NCBI RefSeq assembly: GCF_004004515.1
Contig: NZ_RXOL01000001.1
Coordinates: 496,001 to 560,000 of the forward strand
Length of the DNA stretch: 64,000 nucleotides
Reading direction: 5' to 3'
From: Croceicoccus ponticola
Lineage (GTDB): Bacteria; Pseudomonadota; Alphaproteobacteria; Sphingomonadales; Sphingomonadaceae
A program made the translations under genes and the position numbers. Below are positions 9,326 to 18,876 of this stretch, in pieces (position 1 is the stretch's first letter; each line of letters opens with the position of its first letter). The notes beneath the pieces are model-generated. The model saw only the letters and a program-made list of their open reading frames with translations, had not been told where the DNA came from and searched no databases.

Positions 9326-12097
9326 TCAGTCGTCCGAGGGCGGCGGGTCGTCGCGGTCCATTGTGGTTTCGGGAGTGGTGTCGTCCGCGTGACGGCCGAT
9401 CATCTCCTCGACGATAGCTTCTTCGGCTTCGTTCTCGGGCGATTCTTCTTCGTCGATCCGGGCAGCACCCACGACATGCTCGCCCTTGGCCACGTCGAAC
9501 AGACGGACACCGGCGGAACCACGCCCGATGACCCTTAGCGAAGTCAGCGGCATGCGGATGAGCTTCGCCTGATCGGTGACGAGGATCAACTGCTCGCCCT
9601 TGTGCGCTGGGAAGCTGGCGACGACCGGACCGTTGCGTTCGATATTGTCGATGTTGGTGATGCCCTGCCCACCGCGCCCCGTGCGGCGATATTCGTATGC
9701 AGAGCTGATCTTGCCATAGCCGTTGGCGCAAATGGTGAGGATGAACTCTTCGTTCTCCTCCATCCGCGCCATGGTTTCGGCATCGAGCGTCGGCTCGTTC
9801 TCGTTGTCCTTCCACGGCGCAGACCGCAGATATTCATCACGTTCCTTGAGCTCTGCACCGTTGAGCACGGAAATCGAAATAACCTTGTCCTCGCCCTTCA
9901 GCGTCATGCCGCGCACGCCGGTAGAGGTGCGGGACTGGAATTCGCGCACGTCTTCTCCTGCAAAGCGGATTGCCTTGCCTTCGCGGCTGGCGAGCAGAAC
10001 ATCGTCCTGCGGCGAAAGCAGGCGGACGCCGACGAGATAATCGTCGCTGTCGTCATCGAACCGCATCGCGATCTTGCCGTTCGAGGGGATGTTGGTGAAC
10101 GACCCCATCGAATTTCGGCGAACCGTGCCGTTGCCGGTTGCGAACATGACGTGCAGGTTGCCCCATTCCTCTTCGTTTTCGGGAAGGGGAAGCACGGTCT
10201 GGATCGTCTCGTCCTTGTCCAGCGGCAGCAGGTTGACCATCGGTCGCCCGCGCGTTGCCGGTCCGCCCTCGGGCAGTTTCCAGACCTTCATCCGGTAAAC
10301 CTTGCCTGCGGTGGAGAAGAACAGGACGGGGTTGTGGGTGCTGGTAACGAATAGGTTGGTGACCGCGTCCTCTTCCTTCGTCGCCATACCGGCGCGGCCC
10401 TTGCCGCCGCGAGCCTGAGCGCGGAAAGTAGAAAGCGGGGTGCGCTTGATATAACCGTCGAGCGTGACCGTCACGACCATGTCGTCGCGTTCGATCAGGT
10501 CCTCGTCCTCGATCCCGTCCCACGCAGGCGCGATTTCGGAAACGCGCGGCGTGGCATAGGCATCGCGGACTTCGCGAAGTTCGTCGGTGATCACCTGGTA
10601 CAGCTTCACCCGATCGCCAAGGATCGCGAGATAGCCGGTAATGTCGATGGAAAGCTTCTCCAGCTCCTCGCCAATTTCCTCGCGCCCCATGGCGGTCAGG
10701 CGATGGAGCCTCAGGTCGAGAATGGCGCGGACCTGCGTTTCCGAAAGAGTATAGGTCGGCGCCTCGTCAAGCTTGTCGTCATCCTCGATCGCTTCGACCA
10801 GCCGGATGTAAGGCGCGATATCGCCCATCGGCCATTCGCGCTTAAGCAGCGATTCGCGGGCGATGACGGGGCTGGCCGAACCGCGGATGATGCGAACGAC
10901 TTCGTCGAGGTTCGACACGGCGATGACGAGGCCGAGCAAAATGTGCGCCCGTTCGCGCGCCTTGTTCAGTTCGAACTTGGTGCGACGGGTGATAACCGTT
11001 TCGCGGAAATGGATGAAGCTTTGGAGGATGTCGCGAAGGTTCAGCACTTCGGGACGACCGCCCCGGATCGCCAGCATGTTGGCCGGGAAGCTCGACTGCG
11101 CGGGCGTGTAGCGCCAGATCTGGTTGAGAACGACCTCGGGCGAAGCATCGCGCTTCAGGTCGATCACGACTCGCATACCTTCGCGGTTGGATTCGTCGCG
11201 GATGTCGGACACGCCTTCGATCCGCTTTTCCTTAGCGGCCTCGGCGATCTTTTCGACAAGGTTCGACTTGCCGACCTGGAAGGGGATCGAGGTAAGCACG
11301 ATCGAACGGCGGTCGCCGCGCTTTTCCTCGATCTCGTGGCGGCATCGCTGCAGGATCGAACCGCGACCTTCACGATAGGCGTTGCGTGCGCCCGTCTGGC
11401 CAAGAATCAGCGGCGCCGTCGGGAAATCCGGGCCGGGAATGATTTCGAACAGTTCGTCGACGGTAATCGCCGGGTTTTCGATCATGGCCAGGCAGCCATC
11501 GATCACTTCGCCCAAGTTGTGCGGCGGGATATTGGTCGCCATGCCGACCGCGATGCCGCCCGCGCCATTGACCAGCAGGTTCGGGAAACGCGCCGGAAGC
11601 ACGGTGGGCTCGCGACGCGATCCATCGTAGTTGTCGGCAAAATCGACAGTATCCTTGTCGAGATCGTCGAGCAGCGAATTGGCGACCTTGGCCAGACGCG
11701 CTTCGGTGTAACGCATCGAGGCCGGCGGATCGGGGTCCATCGATCCGAAGTTGCCCTGACCGTCGATGAGCGGAAGGCGCATCGACCAGTCCTGCGTCAT
11801 CCGCGCCAGCGCATCGTAGATCGAGCTGTCGCCGTGCGGATGGTAGTTGCCCATCGTATCGCCGACGATCTTCGCGCTCTTGCGATAAGGGCGCCCGGCG
11901 ACGAAGCCGCCTTCCTGGCTGGCATAGAGAATGCGGCGATGAACAGGCTTCAAGCCATCGCGCACGTCGGGCAGCGCGCGGCTTACGATGACGCTCATCG
12001 CATAGTCGAGATAGCTAGACTTCATCTCGTCGACGATGTCGATCGGCTGAATGTCGGAGCCACCGGGAAGGGGGGCGGTGTCGGTCATGTCGTTCAC
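9326..12097 (-). CDS. gyrA: DNA gyrase subunit A
   Basis: Breakage-reunion subunit of gyrase, which introduces negative supercoils with GyrB. The 923-residue protein has the winged-helix and tower domains followed by a beta-pinwheel C-terminal domain with the gyrase-specific GyrA box QARGGKG at 561-567, which separates it from ParC. The catalytic tyrosine is Y130 (SMRYTEARL). The quinolone-resistance region reads GDSSIYD: Ser91 and Asp95 correspond to E. coli Ser83 and Asp87, so the usual resistance substitutions are absent. The C-terminus is a long acidic tail rich in Glu and Asp. No gyrB lies in the window; the paralog at 24489 is ParE. Confidence 0.97.
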   Translation of the reverse strand: MNDMTDTAPLPGGSDIQPIDIVDEMKSSYLDYAMSVIVSRALPDVRDGLKPVHRRILYASQEGGFVAGRPYRKSAKIVGDTMGNYHPHGDSSIYDALARMTQDWSMRLPLIDGQGNFGSMDPDPPASMRYTEARLAKVANSLLDDLDKDTVDFADNYDGSRREPTVLPARFPNLLVNGAGGIAVGMATNIPPHNLGEVIDGCLAMIENPAITVDELFEIIPGPDFPTAPLILGQTGARNAYREGRGSILQRCRHEIEEKRGDRRSIVLTSIPFQVGKSNLVEKIAEAAKEKRIEGVSDIRDESNREGMRVVIDLKRDASPEVVLNQIWRYTPAQSSFPANMLAIRGGRPEVLNLRDILQSFIHFRETVITRRTKFELNKARERAHILLGLVIAVSNLDEVVRIIRGSASPVIARESLLKREWPMGDIAPYIRLVEAIEDDDKLDEAPTYTLSETQVRAILDLRLHRLTAMGREEIGEELEKLSIDITGYLAILGDRVKLYQVITDELREVRDAYATPRVSEIAPAWDGIEDEDLIERDDMVVTVTLDGYIKRTPLSTFRAQARGGKGRAGMATKEEDAVTNLFVTSTHNPVLFFSTAGKVYRMKVWKLPEGGPATRGRPMVNLLPLDKDETIQTVLPLPENEEEWGNLHVMFATGNGTVRRNSMGSFTNIPSNGKIAMRFDDDSDDYLVGVRLLSPQDDVLLASREGKAIRFAGEDVREFQSRTSTGVRGMTLKGEDKVISISVLNGAELKERDEYLRSAPWKDNENEPTLDAETMARMEENEEFILTICANGYGKISSAYEYRRTGRGGQGITNIDNIERNGPVVASFPAHKGEQLILVTDQAKLIRMPLTSLRVIGRGSAGVRLFDVAKGEHVVGAARIDEEESPENEAEEAIVEEMIGRHADDTTPETTMDRDDPPPSDD

Positions 12098-12434
12098 GTG
12101 ATGGCGGCTCTTGCTGCTCGGTCTATTGATTGTCGAAAACCACTAGGGGAGGGGGGGTGAAATAGCCAGCGGACCCGCCTGCGAGCGCCCGAAAATCCGC
12201 GCTTTTTCCACAATTGGCGGGTTGGTCGCGGCCCGACGCGGATGTGGGGCGCATTGTCGCCTTATTCAATGCGCATTCACTTGTGGCCCACTATTCAGGA
12301 TGCAAGAGCCGCGTGCCTGCTGTCGGTTGCCTTGATTGGCAAATATCGGCATGTGCGTTTGCGGAATTGGGATTTTTGGCGAGGGAGCATTCCGGGATGG
12401 GTGCCTTTCGCCAGGATGGCTTTGAGGAGTTGAT
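12098..12434. other. Divergent gyrA / TPR-gene intergenic region
   Basis: A 337-base stretch between the start of gyrA and the start of the exported TPR-like gene. No open frame in it looks like a protein. It should hold both promoters. It contains a run of seven G residues near 12150, a perfect 8-bp inverted repeat at 12249-12274 and a shorter one, TTGCC-N6-GGCAA, at 12327-12342. The GAGGAG ribosome binding site of the downstream gene lies at its right end. I cannot assign -35/-10 boxes with confidence. Confidence 0.6.
12249..12274. repeat. Perfect 8-bp inverted repeat upstream of the TPR-like gene
   Basis: GCGCATTG and its exact complement are separated by ten bases (TCGCCTTATT). It is followed by no T-run, so it is not an obvious terminator. 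It could be an operator for the downstream gene, an RNA hairpin in its leader, or chance. Confidence 0.4.
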
Positions 12435-13670
12435 ATGAAGCGTTCGTTTTCGCGTGCCGCCATGGTTGTGGCGCTTTCGCTCGGTTCGGTCGGCATGGTC
12501 GGTCTTGCCGCCACGCCTGCGCTTGCCGCCAAGAAGAAGAGCGGCGGGGGTGAATATTCCGCCGAATTCATCAAGGTTTATCAGCCGCTTTCCGAAAAGG
12601 CTGCCGCTGATCCGGCTTCTGCAAAGGCGGAAGTTCCGGCGCTTGCCGCCTTGCTTTCGTCGGCCGACGAAAAGCTCGCTGGCGGTCAGGTGATCTACAA
12701 CATCGGAACCAAGACCACCGACGCCGCGATGCAGTATCAGGGCATCAAACTGATGATCGACAGCGCCAAGGTGCCTGCCGAGCAGCAGGGCAACGTTTAT
12801 CTCGCCGCGGGCCAGCTTGCCTATAACCTCAAGGATTATCCGGGCGCGCGCGGCTATCTTCAACAGGCCGCAACGCTGTTGCCGAACGACCCCCAGATTC
12901 CGGTGGTTCTCACCGAAACCTACGTTCAGGAAAAGAATTTCGCACAGGCACTGTCGATGCTGGAGCAAGGCATCAAGGTTCGCGCCGCCGCCGGTCAGCC
13001 GGCCAGCGATGCCGACGCTTTCCGCGGTCTCGCTATCGCGGCCAACAATGGTCTGAACGATCAGGCGGCGCTGTGGGCGGTTCGCGTACTGGAAAGCAAG
13101 CCGCGCGCGGAATACCGGACCGAGGCGTTCAAGGTTCTGTCTGCCCTGTCGCGTTTCGGCAAGGAAGAGGAACTCGATCTTCTGCGCCTGATGTATCGCG
13201 CCGATGCGCTCAGCATGCCGCAGCAGTATTCGGCCTATCTCCAGGCAGCCGACGCCCGTCGCCGCCCGGCAGAGGTCAAGGCGCTGGTTGAAAAGGGCAT
13301 CGCTGCCGGCGTGCTCAAGTCCAGTAACAGCCTTGCTTCGGACGAACTGACCTTGGCCAAATCGCGTTACGACACTGTGCTCAAGGAACTGACTGCCGAC
13401 TCCAAAGCTTCGCTTGACGCTTCTGCGGCGATGGCGGTTGGCGACACGTTCCTCGGTTACGGCAAGGGCGCCGATGCCGAAGCGATGTATCGCAAGGCAC
13501 TGGCAGGCAATGTCGCCGACAAGGATCGCGCGCTGACGGGGCTTGGCATCGCGCTTGCCGATCAGGGCAAGTTCGACGAAGCCAAGGCAACGTTCTCGCA
13601 GGTTTCGGGTCCGACCCGCTCGCAACTGGCGCGCCTGTGGATCGCTTATGTTAATGACAAGGTCGGCTGA
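12435..13670 (+). CDS. Exported TPR-like helical repeat protein
   Basis: The 411-residue protein starts with a clear Sec signal peptide (basic MKRSFSR, hydrophobic core, cleavage after ATPALA near residue 31), then a Lys/Gly-rich stretch. The mature part is helical with TPR-like pairs: about residues 117-180 (AAGQLAYNLKDYPGARGYL then a second helix pair) and near the end (YGKGADAEAMYRKAL, LADQGKFDEAKATF). It is likely a periplasmic scaffold; the partner is unknown. GAGGAG precedes ATG 12435 at good spacing. A strong terminator follows at 13712. The pattern occurs widely in sphingomonads without an assigned function. Confidence 0.75.
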   Translation: MKRSFSRAAMVVALSLGSVGMVGLAATPALAAKKKSGGGEYSAEFIKVYQPLSEKAAADPASAKAEVPALAALLSSADEKLAGGQVIYNIGTKTTDAAMQYQGIKLMIDSAKVPAEQQGNVYLAAGQLAYNLKDYPGARGYLQQAATLLPNDPQIPVVLTETYVQEKNFAQALSMLEQGIKVRAAAGQPASDADAFRGLAIAANNGLNDQAALWAVRVLESKPRAEYRTEAFKVLSALSRFGKEEELDLLRLMYRADALSMPQQYSAYLQAADARRRPAEVKALVEKGIAAGVLKSSNSLASDELTLAKSRYDTVLKELTADSKASLDASAAMAVGDTFLGYGKGADAEAMYRKALAGNVADKDRALTGLGIALADQGKFDEAKATFSQVSGPTRSQLARLWIAYVNDKVG

Positions 13671-13711
13671 CCCTGACGCTAAACCGACGATAAGTTGGTG
13701 ACGATGAATTT

Positions 13712-13740
13712 GGGCGGCTCCTGACGGGGCCGCCCTTTTT
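13712..13740 (+). terminator. Rho-independent terminator after the TPR-like gene
   Basis: GGGCGGC and its exact complement GCCGCCC with a ten-base loop, followed by TTTTT. It sits 41 bases after the stop at 13670 and just before the stop of the convergent NYN gene, so it protects that gene from read-through. Confidence 0.85.
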
Positions 13741-13744
13741 CGTG

Positions 13745-14473
13745 TCAGCGCAGGCGGCGCACGAAAGGCTGGTCGTTGCGCATCACGACCTCGAACTGGG
13801 TCAATTCGCGGAACAGTTCGATCAGCCGCTCGAAGCCGTAGTTTCGCACGTCGAAGCTCGACCTGTTACCCGCAATTTGCCCGATCTCGTTGAGGGGGGC
13901 AAAGCCATCCTCGTCGCGGCGCGCAGCTTTCCACGCCTTGCCCAGCAGTTCGATCAGGTCTGCGTCGATCTGGGCCGGGGCGCTGGACGCCTTTTCGGCG
14001 GGCGTTGCATCGGGCGCGTCGGCCTTGCTCTGCTTGATCAGGGCATCGATATCGATGAAACGGGTGCAAGCGGCCTTGAACGCGTCGGGCGTCTTGGCGC
14101 TGCCGAAGCCATAGACGGTAAGTCCGTCCTGACGCAGGCGCGTGACCAGCGGCGTAAAATCGCTGTCGCTGCTCATGATGCCGAAGCCGTCGACCTTGCC
14201 TTGGTAAAGCAGGTCGATCGCGTCGATCGTCATCGCCATGTCAGTGGCGTTCTTGCCCTTGGTTAGGTCGAATTGTTGTTGGGGCCGGATGCCATACCGG
14301 TTTGAGATAGTGCTCCAGTTCGCAAGGTTGCGCTTGGCCCAGTTGCCATAGGCTCGGCGGATATTCACCTGCCCCAATTCGGCTAGCACGGTGAGCACTG
14401 GATCGATCCCCGTGGGGGTAGTGTTATCCGCGTCGATCAACAGCGCGATGTTTTTCAAAAGTAAATCAGACAT
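13745..14473 (-). CDS. NYN-domain (LabA/DUF88-like) putative RNase with C-terminal OST-HTH/LOTUS domain
   Basis: The 242-residue protein opens with a NYN/PIN-like nuclease domain: IALLIDADN (residues ~9-17) carries the first metal-binding acidic residues, GKNATDMAMTIDA (about 73-85) the second set, and SSDSDFTPL (about 101-109) the third, so all core acidic residues of the fold are present. After an Ala/Pro-rich linker a C-terminal LOTUS-type helix-turn-helix follows (about 165-242, ending VMRNDQPFVRRLR). Known relatives are LabA of cyanobacteria and the MARF1/Limkain group; LOTUS domains bind RNA. I infer an RNA-targeting nuclease; the substrate is unknown. It is separate from its neighbours. 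Confidence 0.82.
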   Translation of the reverse strand: MSDLLLKNIALLIDADNTTPTGIDPVLTVLAELGQVNIRRAYGNWAKRNLANWSTISNRYGIRPQQQFDLTKGKNATDMAMTIDAIDLLYQGKVDGFGIMSSDSDFTPLVTRLRQDGLTVYGFGSAKTPDAFKAACTRFIDIDALIKQSKADAPDATPAEKASSAPAQIDADLIELLGKAWKAARRDEDGFAPLNEIGQIAGNRSSFDVRNYGFERLIELFRELTQFEVVMRNDQPFVRRLR

Positions 14474-14525
14474 GGCCGATGATGTGCGGTGTGCGCCCGT
14501 GGATTACAAGGCAGTGCACGCCCGG

Positions 14526-14870
14526 TTACCTGCGCAGGCGGGGCCTGGGCTTGGCGCGGGGTTGCATGTGGTTGACCATCGCGACGAATGCGTCTGGGCG
14601 TAAGATGCGTTCGAACTGGAATCCGGCGCGGTCGTCGGCGACCCAGATCACGTGCGCTTCGATGCGGCCGATATCAGGCAGGCGGATGATGACGCGTTCA
14701 CCACGGCCCACGACCACTTCACCGTCGACCATAAACCCGTTGGCCGAAATGTTCGTGATTCGAAGATGGATGTCGCCCAACCGCCGATGTTCGGCAAGGA
14801 CGGGAAAATCGACCGGATGACGAGCGGCCTGGCGGAGGTCCGTCACCGAAAGTTGCGCACCGCCCATCAC
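14526..14870 (-). CDS. PilZ-domain protein (putative c-di-GMP binding)
   Basis: Single-domain 114-residue PilZ protein. The c-di-GMP signature is visible as RQAARHPVDF (RxxxR motif, about residues 13-22) and NISANGFMV (the D/NxSxxG motif, about 39-47), followed by strands of the barrel (ERVIIRLP, GRIEAHVIWV, RAGFQFER). It ends in a basic Arg/Pro tail. Start is GTG 14870, which has GGAGG about ten bases upstream; ATG 14867 directly follows and is equally possible. It is encoded alone between the NYN gene and tyrS, so its target is not evident. Confidence 0.85.
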   Translation of the reverse strand: MMGGAQLSVTDLRQAARHPVDFPVLAEHRRLGDIHLRITNISANGFMVDGEVVVGRGERVIIRLPDIGRIEAHVIWVADDRAGFQFERILRPDAFVAMVNHMQPRAKPRPRLRR

Positions 14871-14975
14871 TATCTCGTTTCCTCCTGACCGATAGGCAGA
14901 AGGTAACCGCCAATGGCGAATAAATAGTAAATGCAGATGCCGGGATCATTTGAAAATCCGACATTTACCCATTCG

Positions 14976-16205
14976 CTAGCCGCGCAGGATGGCGTGCTTT
15001 TTCTTGCCGAGGCTGAGCCGCGCGTTCGAACCCGGAGCTAGCGAGATCACCTGCGCTGCGTCGCCGATCGGCGCATCGTCCAGCTTGACCGCGCCCTCTG
15101 CGATCTTGCGCTTGGCCTCTCCGTTCGAACTTGTGAAGCCCAGTGCGGTGAGGGCGGCGCCGACCGCCATCCCATCGGACGGAAGGTCGAGCGTCGGAAG
15201 GTCTGCGCCAAGCCCGCTGCCCGCGAACGTCTCGCGCGCGGTAGCCTCTGCCGCCGCCGCCGCATCCGCGCCGCGCACCAGCGCCGTCACTTCGTTGGCG
15301 AGCCGCACCTTGGCATCGTTGATAGCCGCGCCTTCAAGCGATTCGAGGCTGACGATTTCTTCGAGAGGCACATCGGTGAAAAGGCGTAGGAAGCGGCCTA
15401 CGTCGGCATCGTCGCAATTGCGCCAGTATTGCCAGAAATCGTAATGCGGCAGCAGGTCTTCGTTCAGCCAGACGGCCCCAGCGGCGGTCTTGCCCATTTT
15501 CGCGCCGCTTGCCGTGGTCAGCAACGGTGTGGTCACGCCGAACAGTTCGGTCCCGTCCATGCGGCGGCCAAGCTCGATCCCGTTAACAATATTGCCCCAC
15601 TGATCCGATCCGCCCATCTGCAGGCGACAGCCGTAATTCAGCGCCAGGGTGCGGAAATCATAGGCCTGAAGGATCATGTAGTTGAACTCGAGGAAGGTCA
15701 GCGGCTGTTCTCGATCAAGCCGCAGCTTTACGGAATCGAAGGTCAGCATCCGGTTGATCGTGAAGTGTGGGCCGACATCGCGCAGCAAGTCGATGTACGA
15801 AAGCTGCGACAGCCAATCGTCGTTGTTGATCATAACTGCGTCGGTCGGGCCGTCGCCGAATGTCAGCATCCGTTCGAAGACCGTGCGAATCGAAGCGATG
15901 TTGTCGTCGATCGCCTCGGACGTAAGCATCCGACGGCTTTCGTCCTTGCCCGAAGGATCGCCGACTTTCGTCGTGCCGCCGCCCATCACCACGATCGGTT
16001 TGTGCCCAGCCTGCTGCAATCGGCGCAGGAGCATGATCTGCACAAGGCCCCCGACATGGAGCGACGGCGCGGTAGCGTCGAAACCGATATAGCCCGGCAC
16101 GACTTGCTGACCGGCGAGCTTGTCGAGTCCGGCGGCATCGGTCAGCTGGTGAATGTAGCCGCGTTCGTCGAAAAGGCGGAGCAGGGCAGATGTGTATTTG
16201 GTCAT
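14976..16205 (-). CDS. tyrS: Tyrosyl-tRNA synthetase
   Basis: Charges tRNA-Tyr. The 409-residue enzyme has the class I nucleotide-binding fold with the HIGH-like motif HVGG at residues 50-53 (PSLHVGGL), the tyrosine-binding region QAYDF, the GGSDQWGN motif, and KMGKT as the KMSKS loop. A C-terminal S4 RNA-binding domain follows (about 345-409, [19 protein letters not shown]). The frame extends 38 residues upstream of ATG 16205, but that part does not resemble the family, which starts near the MTKYTS position. It diverges from the DOMON-like gene. Confidence 0.97.
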   Translation of the reverse strand: MTKYTSALLRLFDERGYIHQLTDAAGLDKLAGQQVVPGYIGFDATAPSLHVGGLVQIMLLRRLQQAGHKPIVVMGGGTTKVGDPSGKDESRRMLTSEAIDDNIASIRTVFERMLTFGDGPTDAVMINNDDWLSQLSYIDLLRDVGPHFTINRMLTFDSVKLRLDREQPLTFLEFNYMILQAYDFRTLALNYGCRLQMGGSDQWGNIVNGIELGRRMDGTELFGVTTPLLTTASGAKMGKTAAGAVWLNEDLLPHYDFWQYWRNCDDADVGRFLRLFTDVPLEEIVSLESLEGAAINDAKVRLANEVTALVRGADAAAAAEATARETFAGSGLGADLPTLDLPSDGMAVGAALTALGFTSSNGEAKRKIAEGAVKLDDAPIGDAAQVISLAPGSNARLSLGKKKHAILRG

Positions 16206-16309
16206 GGCGCGGCGCGCGTAGCACGGGCACGGCTCGAGGCAAAGGCTCTGCACAAGTTGCGGGCGATAGCCGATTGCGCGACGCAGAGCAGGGACGCTAG
16301 ATACCCGAC

Positions 16310-16840
16310 ATGGTTCCACTGATCCCCCATCCGTCGCACCCGCCGCTGGCGGTTCGTGCGGTCGAAGCCGAAGTCATTTTCCCCAAGCCCGGTTTGGCGA
16401 TGGCCCGTTATCGGATCGACGGGATCGCCGAGCTTGTCGTGCCGGAATTTTCCGGACGGGGCCGACAGGACGAATTGTGGCAGACGACCTGCTTCGAACT
16501 GTTCGCGAAAAACGATGACGGCACCTATCGCGAGTTTAATTTCGCAACCTCTGGCCGTTGGGCGATCTACGACTTCGACGGCTATCGCGCCGGGATGCGG
16601 GACTTCGATCCGACGGCAATACCCGAAATCGTGGCGCAGTCTGGCGATCGCTTGCTGACGGTGAACGTGACCCTGAGCGCGCAGGACCTGGCGGGCTTTA
16701 CCATGGCCGGTTTCAGTGTCGTGCTCGAAGAACAGGGCGGGCAAAAGTCGTTCTGGGCGCTCGCCCACACAGGCGAAAAACCCGATTTCCACAATGCCGC
16801 TTGCTTCACGGCGCGGCTTGAAGCACCAGCGCCGCCATGA
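16310..16840 (+). CDS. DOMON-like domain protein
   Basis: The 176-residue protein resembles the DOMON-like proteins found widely in Sphingomonadales: an N-terminal short Pro/His stretch ([10 protein letters not shown]), then a beta-sandwich with the conserved [14 protein letters not shown] (about 52-65) and the [22 protein letters not shown] block (about 75-96). There is no signal peptide, so it is probably cytoplasmic despite the DOMON label. Some DOMON domains bind haem or sugars; nothing here proves either. It overlaps the DUF1343 gene by four bases (ATGA), a tight coupling that suggests a common pathway, perhaps cell-wall sugar handling. Confidence 0.72.
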   Translation: MVPLIPHPSHPPLAVRAVEAEVIFPKPGLAMARYRIDGIAELVVPEFSGRGRQDELWQTTCFELFAKNDDGTYREFNFATSGRWAIYDFDGYRAGMRDFDPTAIPEIVAQSGDRLLTVNVTLSAQDLAGFTMAGFSVVLEEQGGQKSFWALAHTGEKPDFHNAACFTARLEAPAPP

Positions 16841-18033
16841 AATTCGGTATCGATCGCCTCCTTGACGACGCAACCCTGCGCGCGCGCCTTGATGGCCGCC
16901 GCGTCGCGCTGGTCGCCCATCCCGCTTCAGTCACCCGGGACCTGACCCACTCGCTCGACGCATTGATCGCGGCAGGGGTCAACGTTACGTCCGCCTTTGG
17001 CCCGCAGCACGGGTTGAAAGGCGACAAGCAGGACAACATGGTCGAGACGGCGGATGAAACCGATCCCGTCTTCGGCATCCCCGTATTCAGCCTTTATGGG
17101 CAGGTGCGCCGGCCAACGGCAGCGATGATGGACACCGCGGACGTGTTCCTGTTCGACCTGCAGGATCTCGGCTGCCGCATCTACACCTTCGTCACCACGC
17201 TGCTTTACCTGTTGGAAGAAGCGGCGAAGAGCGGCAAGGAAGTGTGGGTGCTCGATCGCCCGAACCCCGCCGGGCGCCCGGTCGAAGGTACGCTGTTGCT
17301 GCCGGGGCAGGAAAGCTTTGTCGGGGCGGGGCCGATGGTCATGCGCCACGGGCTGACGCTGGGGGAAATGGGACAATGGTTCGTGCGCCGCTTCAATCTC
17401 GACGTCGCATACCGGGTGGTCGAGATGGAGGGCTGGCAGCCTGAGGGACCGGGATTTGGCTGGCCCGAAAGCCGGATCTGGATCAATCCCAGTCCCAATG
17501 CGGCAAACGTCAACATGGCGCGCGCCTATGCGGGCACCGTAATGATCGAAGGCGCAACCTTGAGCGAGGGCCGCGGCACGACCCGACCGTTGGAAGTCCT
17601 GTTCGGAGCGCCCGACATCGACGCAAAGGCTGTGCTGGCCGAAATGCAGGCGTTCGCCCCCGATTGGCTTGCCGGCTGCGCCATACGCGAATGCTGGTTC
17701 GAACCGACGTTCCACAAACATGCTGGCAAGTTGTGCAATGGGCTGATGGTCCATGCCGAAAGCGGGTTCTACGACCACCATGCGTTCCGCCCGTGGCGTC
17801 TTCAGGCGCTGGCGTTCAAGGCGATCCGCAGGCTCTACCCTGAATACCCGATCTGGCGGGACTTCCCCTACGAATACGAATTCGACCGTCTTGCCATCGA
17901 CGTCATCAACGGCGGCCCTGCCTTGCGCGAATGGGTTGACGATGCGGCCAGCACGGCTGCCGATCTCGAAACGATCGCATCGGCGGACGAGGCGAAGTGG
18001 CGAAACGAAATCGCCCCGCTGCTGCTTTACTGA
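16837..18033 (+). CDS. DUF1343 protein (NamZ-like exo-N-acetylmuramidase family)
   Basis: The 398-residue product belongs to the DUF1343 family, whose characterised member NamZ of Bacillus subtilis is an exo-beta-N-acetylmuramidase that releases MurNAc from peptidoglycan chains. Visible family blocks: VALVAHPASVTRD, FGPQHGLKGDKQDNM (about 49-63), VFLFDLQDLGCRIYTF, VLDRPNPAGR, NPSPN (about 212-216) and SEGRGTTRPLE. The start overlaps the DOMON-like stop. No signal peptide is seen, so it may act on imported wall fragments in the cytoplasm. The product identity is inferred; activity has only been shown for distant members. The 3' end overlaps the convergent dioxygenase gene by seven bases. Confidence 0.8.
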   Translation: MKFGIDRLLDDATLRARLDGRRVALVAHPASVTRDLTHSLDALIAAGVNVTSAFGPQHGLKGDKQDNMVETADETDPVFGIPVFSLYGQVRRPTAAMMDTADVFLFDLQDLGCRIYTFVTTLLYLLEEAAKSGKEVWVLDRPNPAGRPVEGTLLLPGQESFVGAGPMVMRHGLTLGEMGQWFVRRFNLDVAYRVVEMEGWQPEGPGFGWPESRIWINPSPNAANVNMARAYAGTVMIEGATLSEGRGTTRPLEVLFGAPDIDAKAVLAEMQAFAPDWLAGCAIRECWFEPTFHKHAGKLCNGLMVHAESGFYDHHAFRPWRLQALAFKAIRRLYPEYPIWRDFPYEYEFDRLAIDVINGGPALREWVDDAASTAADLETIASADEAKWRNEIAPLLLY

Positions 18034-18821
18034 AGCCCCGCGACCATTGAGGCATCGCCCCACAGGACCGATGTCATCGTCAGCGCGCCGTCCATAGTGT
18101 CGTTAAACAGGGCGACCTCGTCATCCTGATGGCGCGTGCCCAGCGGATAAAGCAGCGGCACATAATGCTCCCCGCTGTTGACGGCGGCCTGGGCCGCGTG
18201 GTCTTCTGGGGTAAATGCGGTAAGGTCAGCGTCCCGACGGTTCAGCAGGGCGTTATTTGTGCGGGCGCGGAAATCCTCGGCCCAATCGGGCCGTGTTCCG
18301 GCAGTTGCGCGCCATAGCGCAAGGTTGTGGACCACGTTTCCGCTGCCCACGATCAACACGTTTTCGTCGCGCAACGGCGCAAGGCGTTCTCCGATCTGCC
18401 GGTGCCCTTCGCCATCCAGCGTCATGTCCACGCTCATCGCGACGACCGGGATGTCGGCGTCGGGAAACATCGGAAGCAGTGTTCCCCATACTCCGTGGTC
18501 GAAGCCATGATCGAGATCCGGCACCGCCGTCGCGCCGATCAGGGCGGCTACCCGTTCAGCCAGTTCGGGCGCACCCGGCGCGGGATAGCGCATGTCGAAC
18601 AGCGCCTGCGGAAATCCGCGGAAATCATGAATGATCGGCGGAGCCGTACCCGATGTCAGCCTTGTCTCGCCGCGAGTTTCCCAATGCGCGGTCACGACGA
18701 GGATCGCGTCGGGGCGTGTCAGTCGATGGCCCAATTCCTCCATCGCGCGGCGTTCGGGGTTTTCGGTGATCATCGTCATCGGCGATCCATGTCCGATGAA
18801 CAGGGCAGGTTGTCTGGTCAT
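18027..18821 (-). CDS. DODA-type extradiol dioxygenase (YgiD-like)
   Basis: A 264-residue member of the class III extradiol ring-cleavage dioxygenase family; E. coli YgiD opens the ring of 4,5-DOPA. Metal-ligand histidines are visible in GHGSP (near residue 11), TAHWE and DHGFDHGVW, and SGEHYVPLLYPLG holds the family C-terminal His motif. The natural substrate is not predictable; no aromatic-degradation genes are nearby. ATG 18821 is chosen over TTG 18827 two codons upstream; no good ribosome binding site precedes either. It overlaps the DUF1343 gene tail-to-tail. Confidence 0.85.
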   Translation of the reverse strand: MTRQPALFIGHGSPMTMITENPERRAMEELGHRLTRPDAILVVTAHWETRGETRLTSGTAPPIIHDFRGFPQALFDMRYPAPGAPELAERVAALIGATAVPDLDHGFDHGVWGTLLPMFPDADIPVVAMSVDMTLDGEGHRQIGERLAPLRDENVLIVGSGNVVHNLALWRATAGTRPDWAEDFRARTNNALLNRRDADLTAFTPEDHAAQAAVNSGEHYVPLLYPLGTRHQDDEVALFNDTMDGALTMTSVLWGDASMVAGLQ

Positions 18822-18876
18822 GATCAAAAGATAGGCGAAAACATGCCGCCGCCAAGAAGGTACAACGGTGTGCCCG

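Noticed and set aside
10703-12160. 485-codon plus-strand frame antisense to gyrA
   Set aside because: Shadow of gyrA; Arg/His-rich with no family character.
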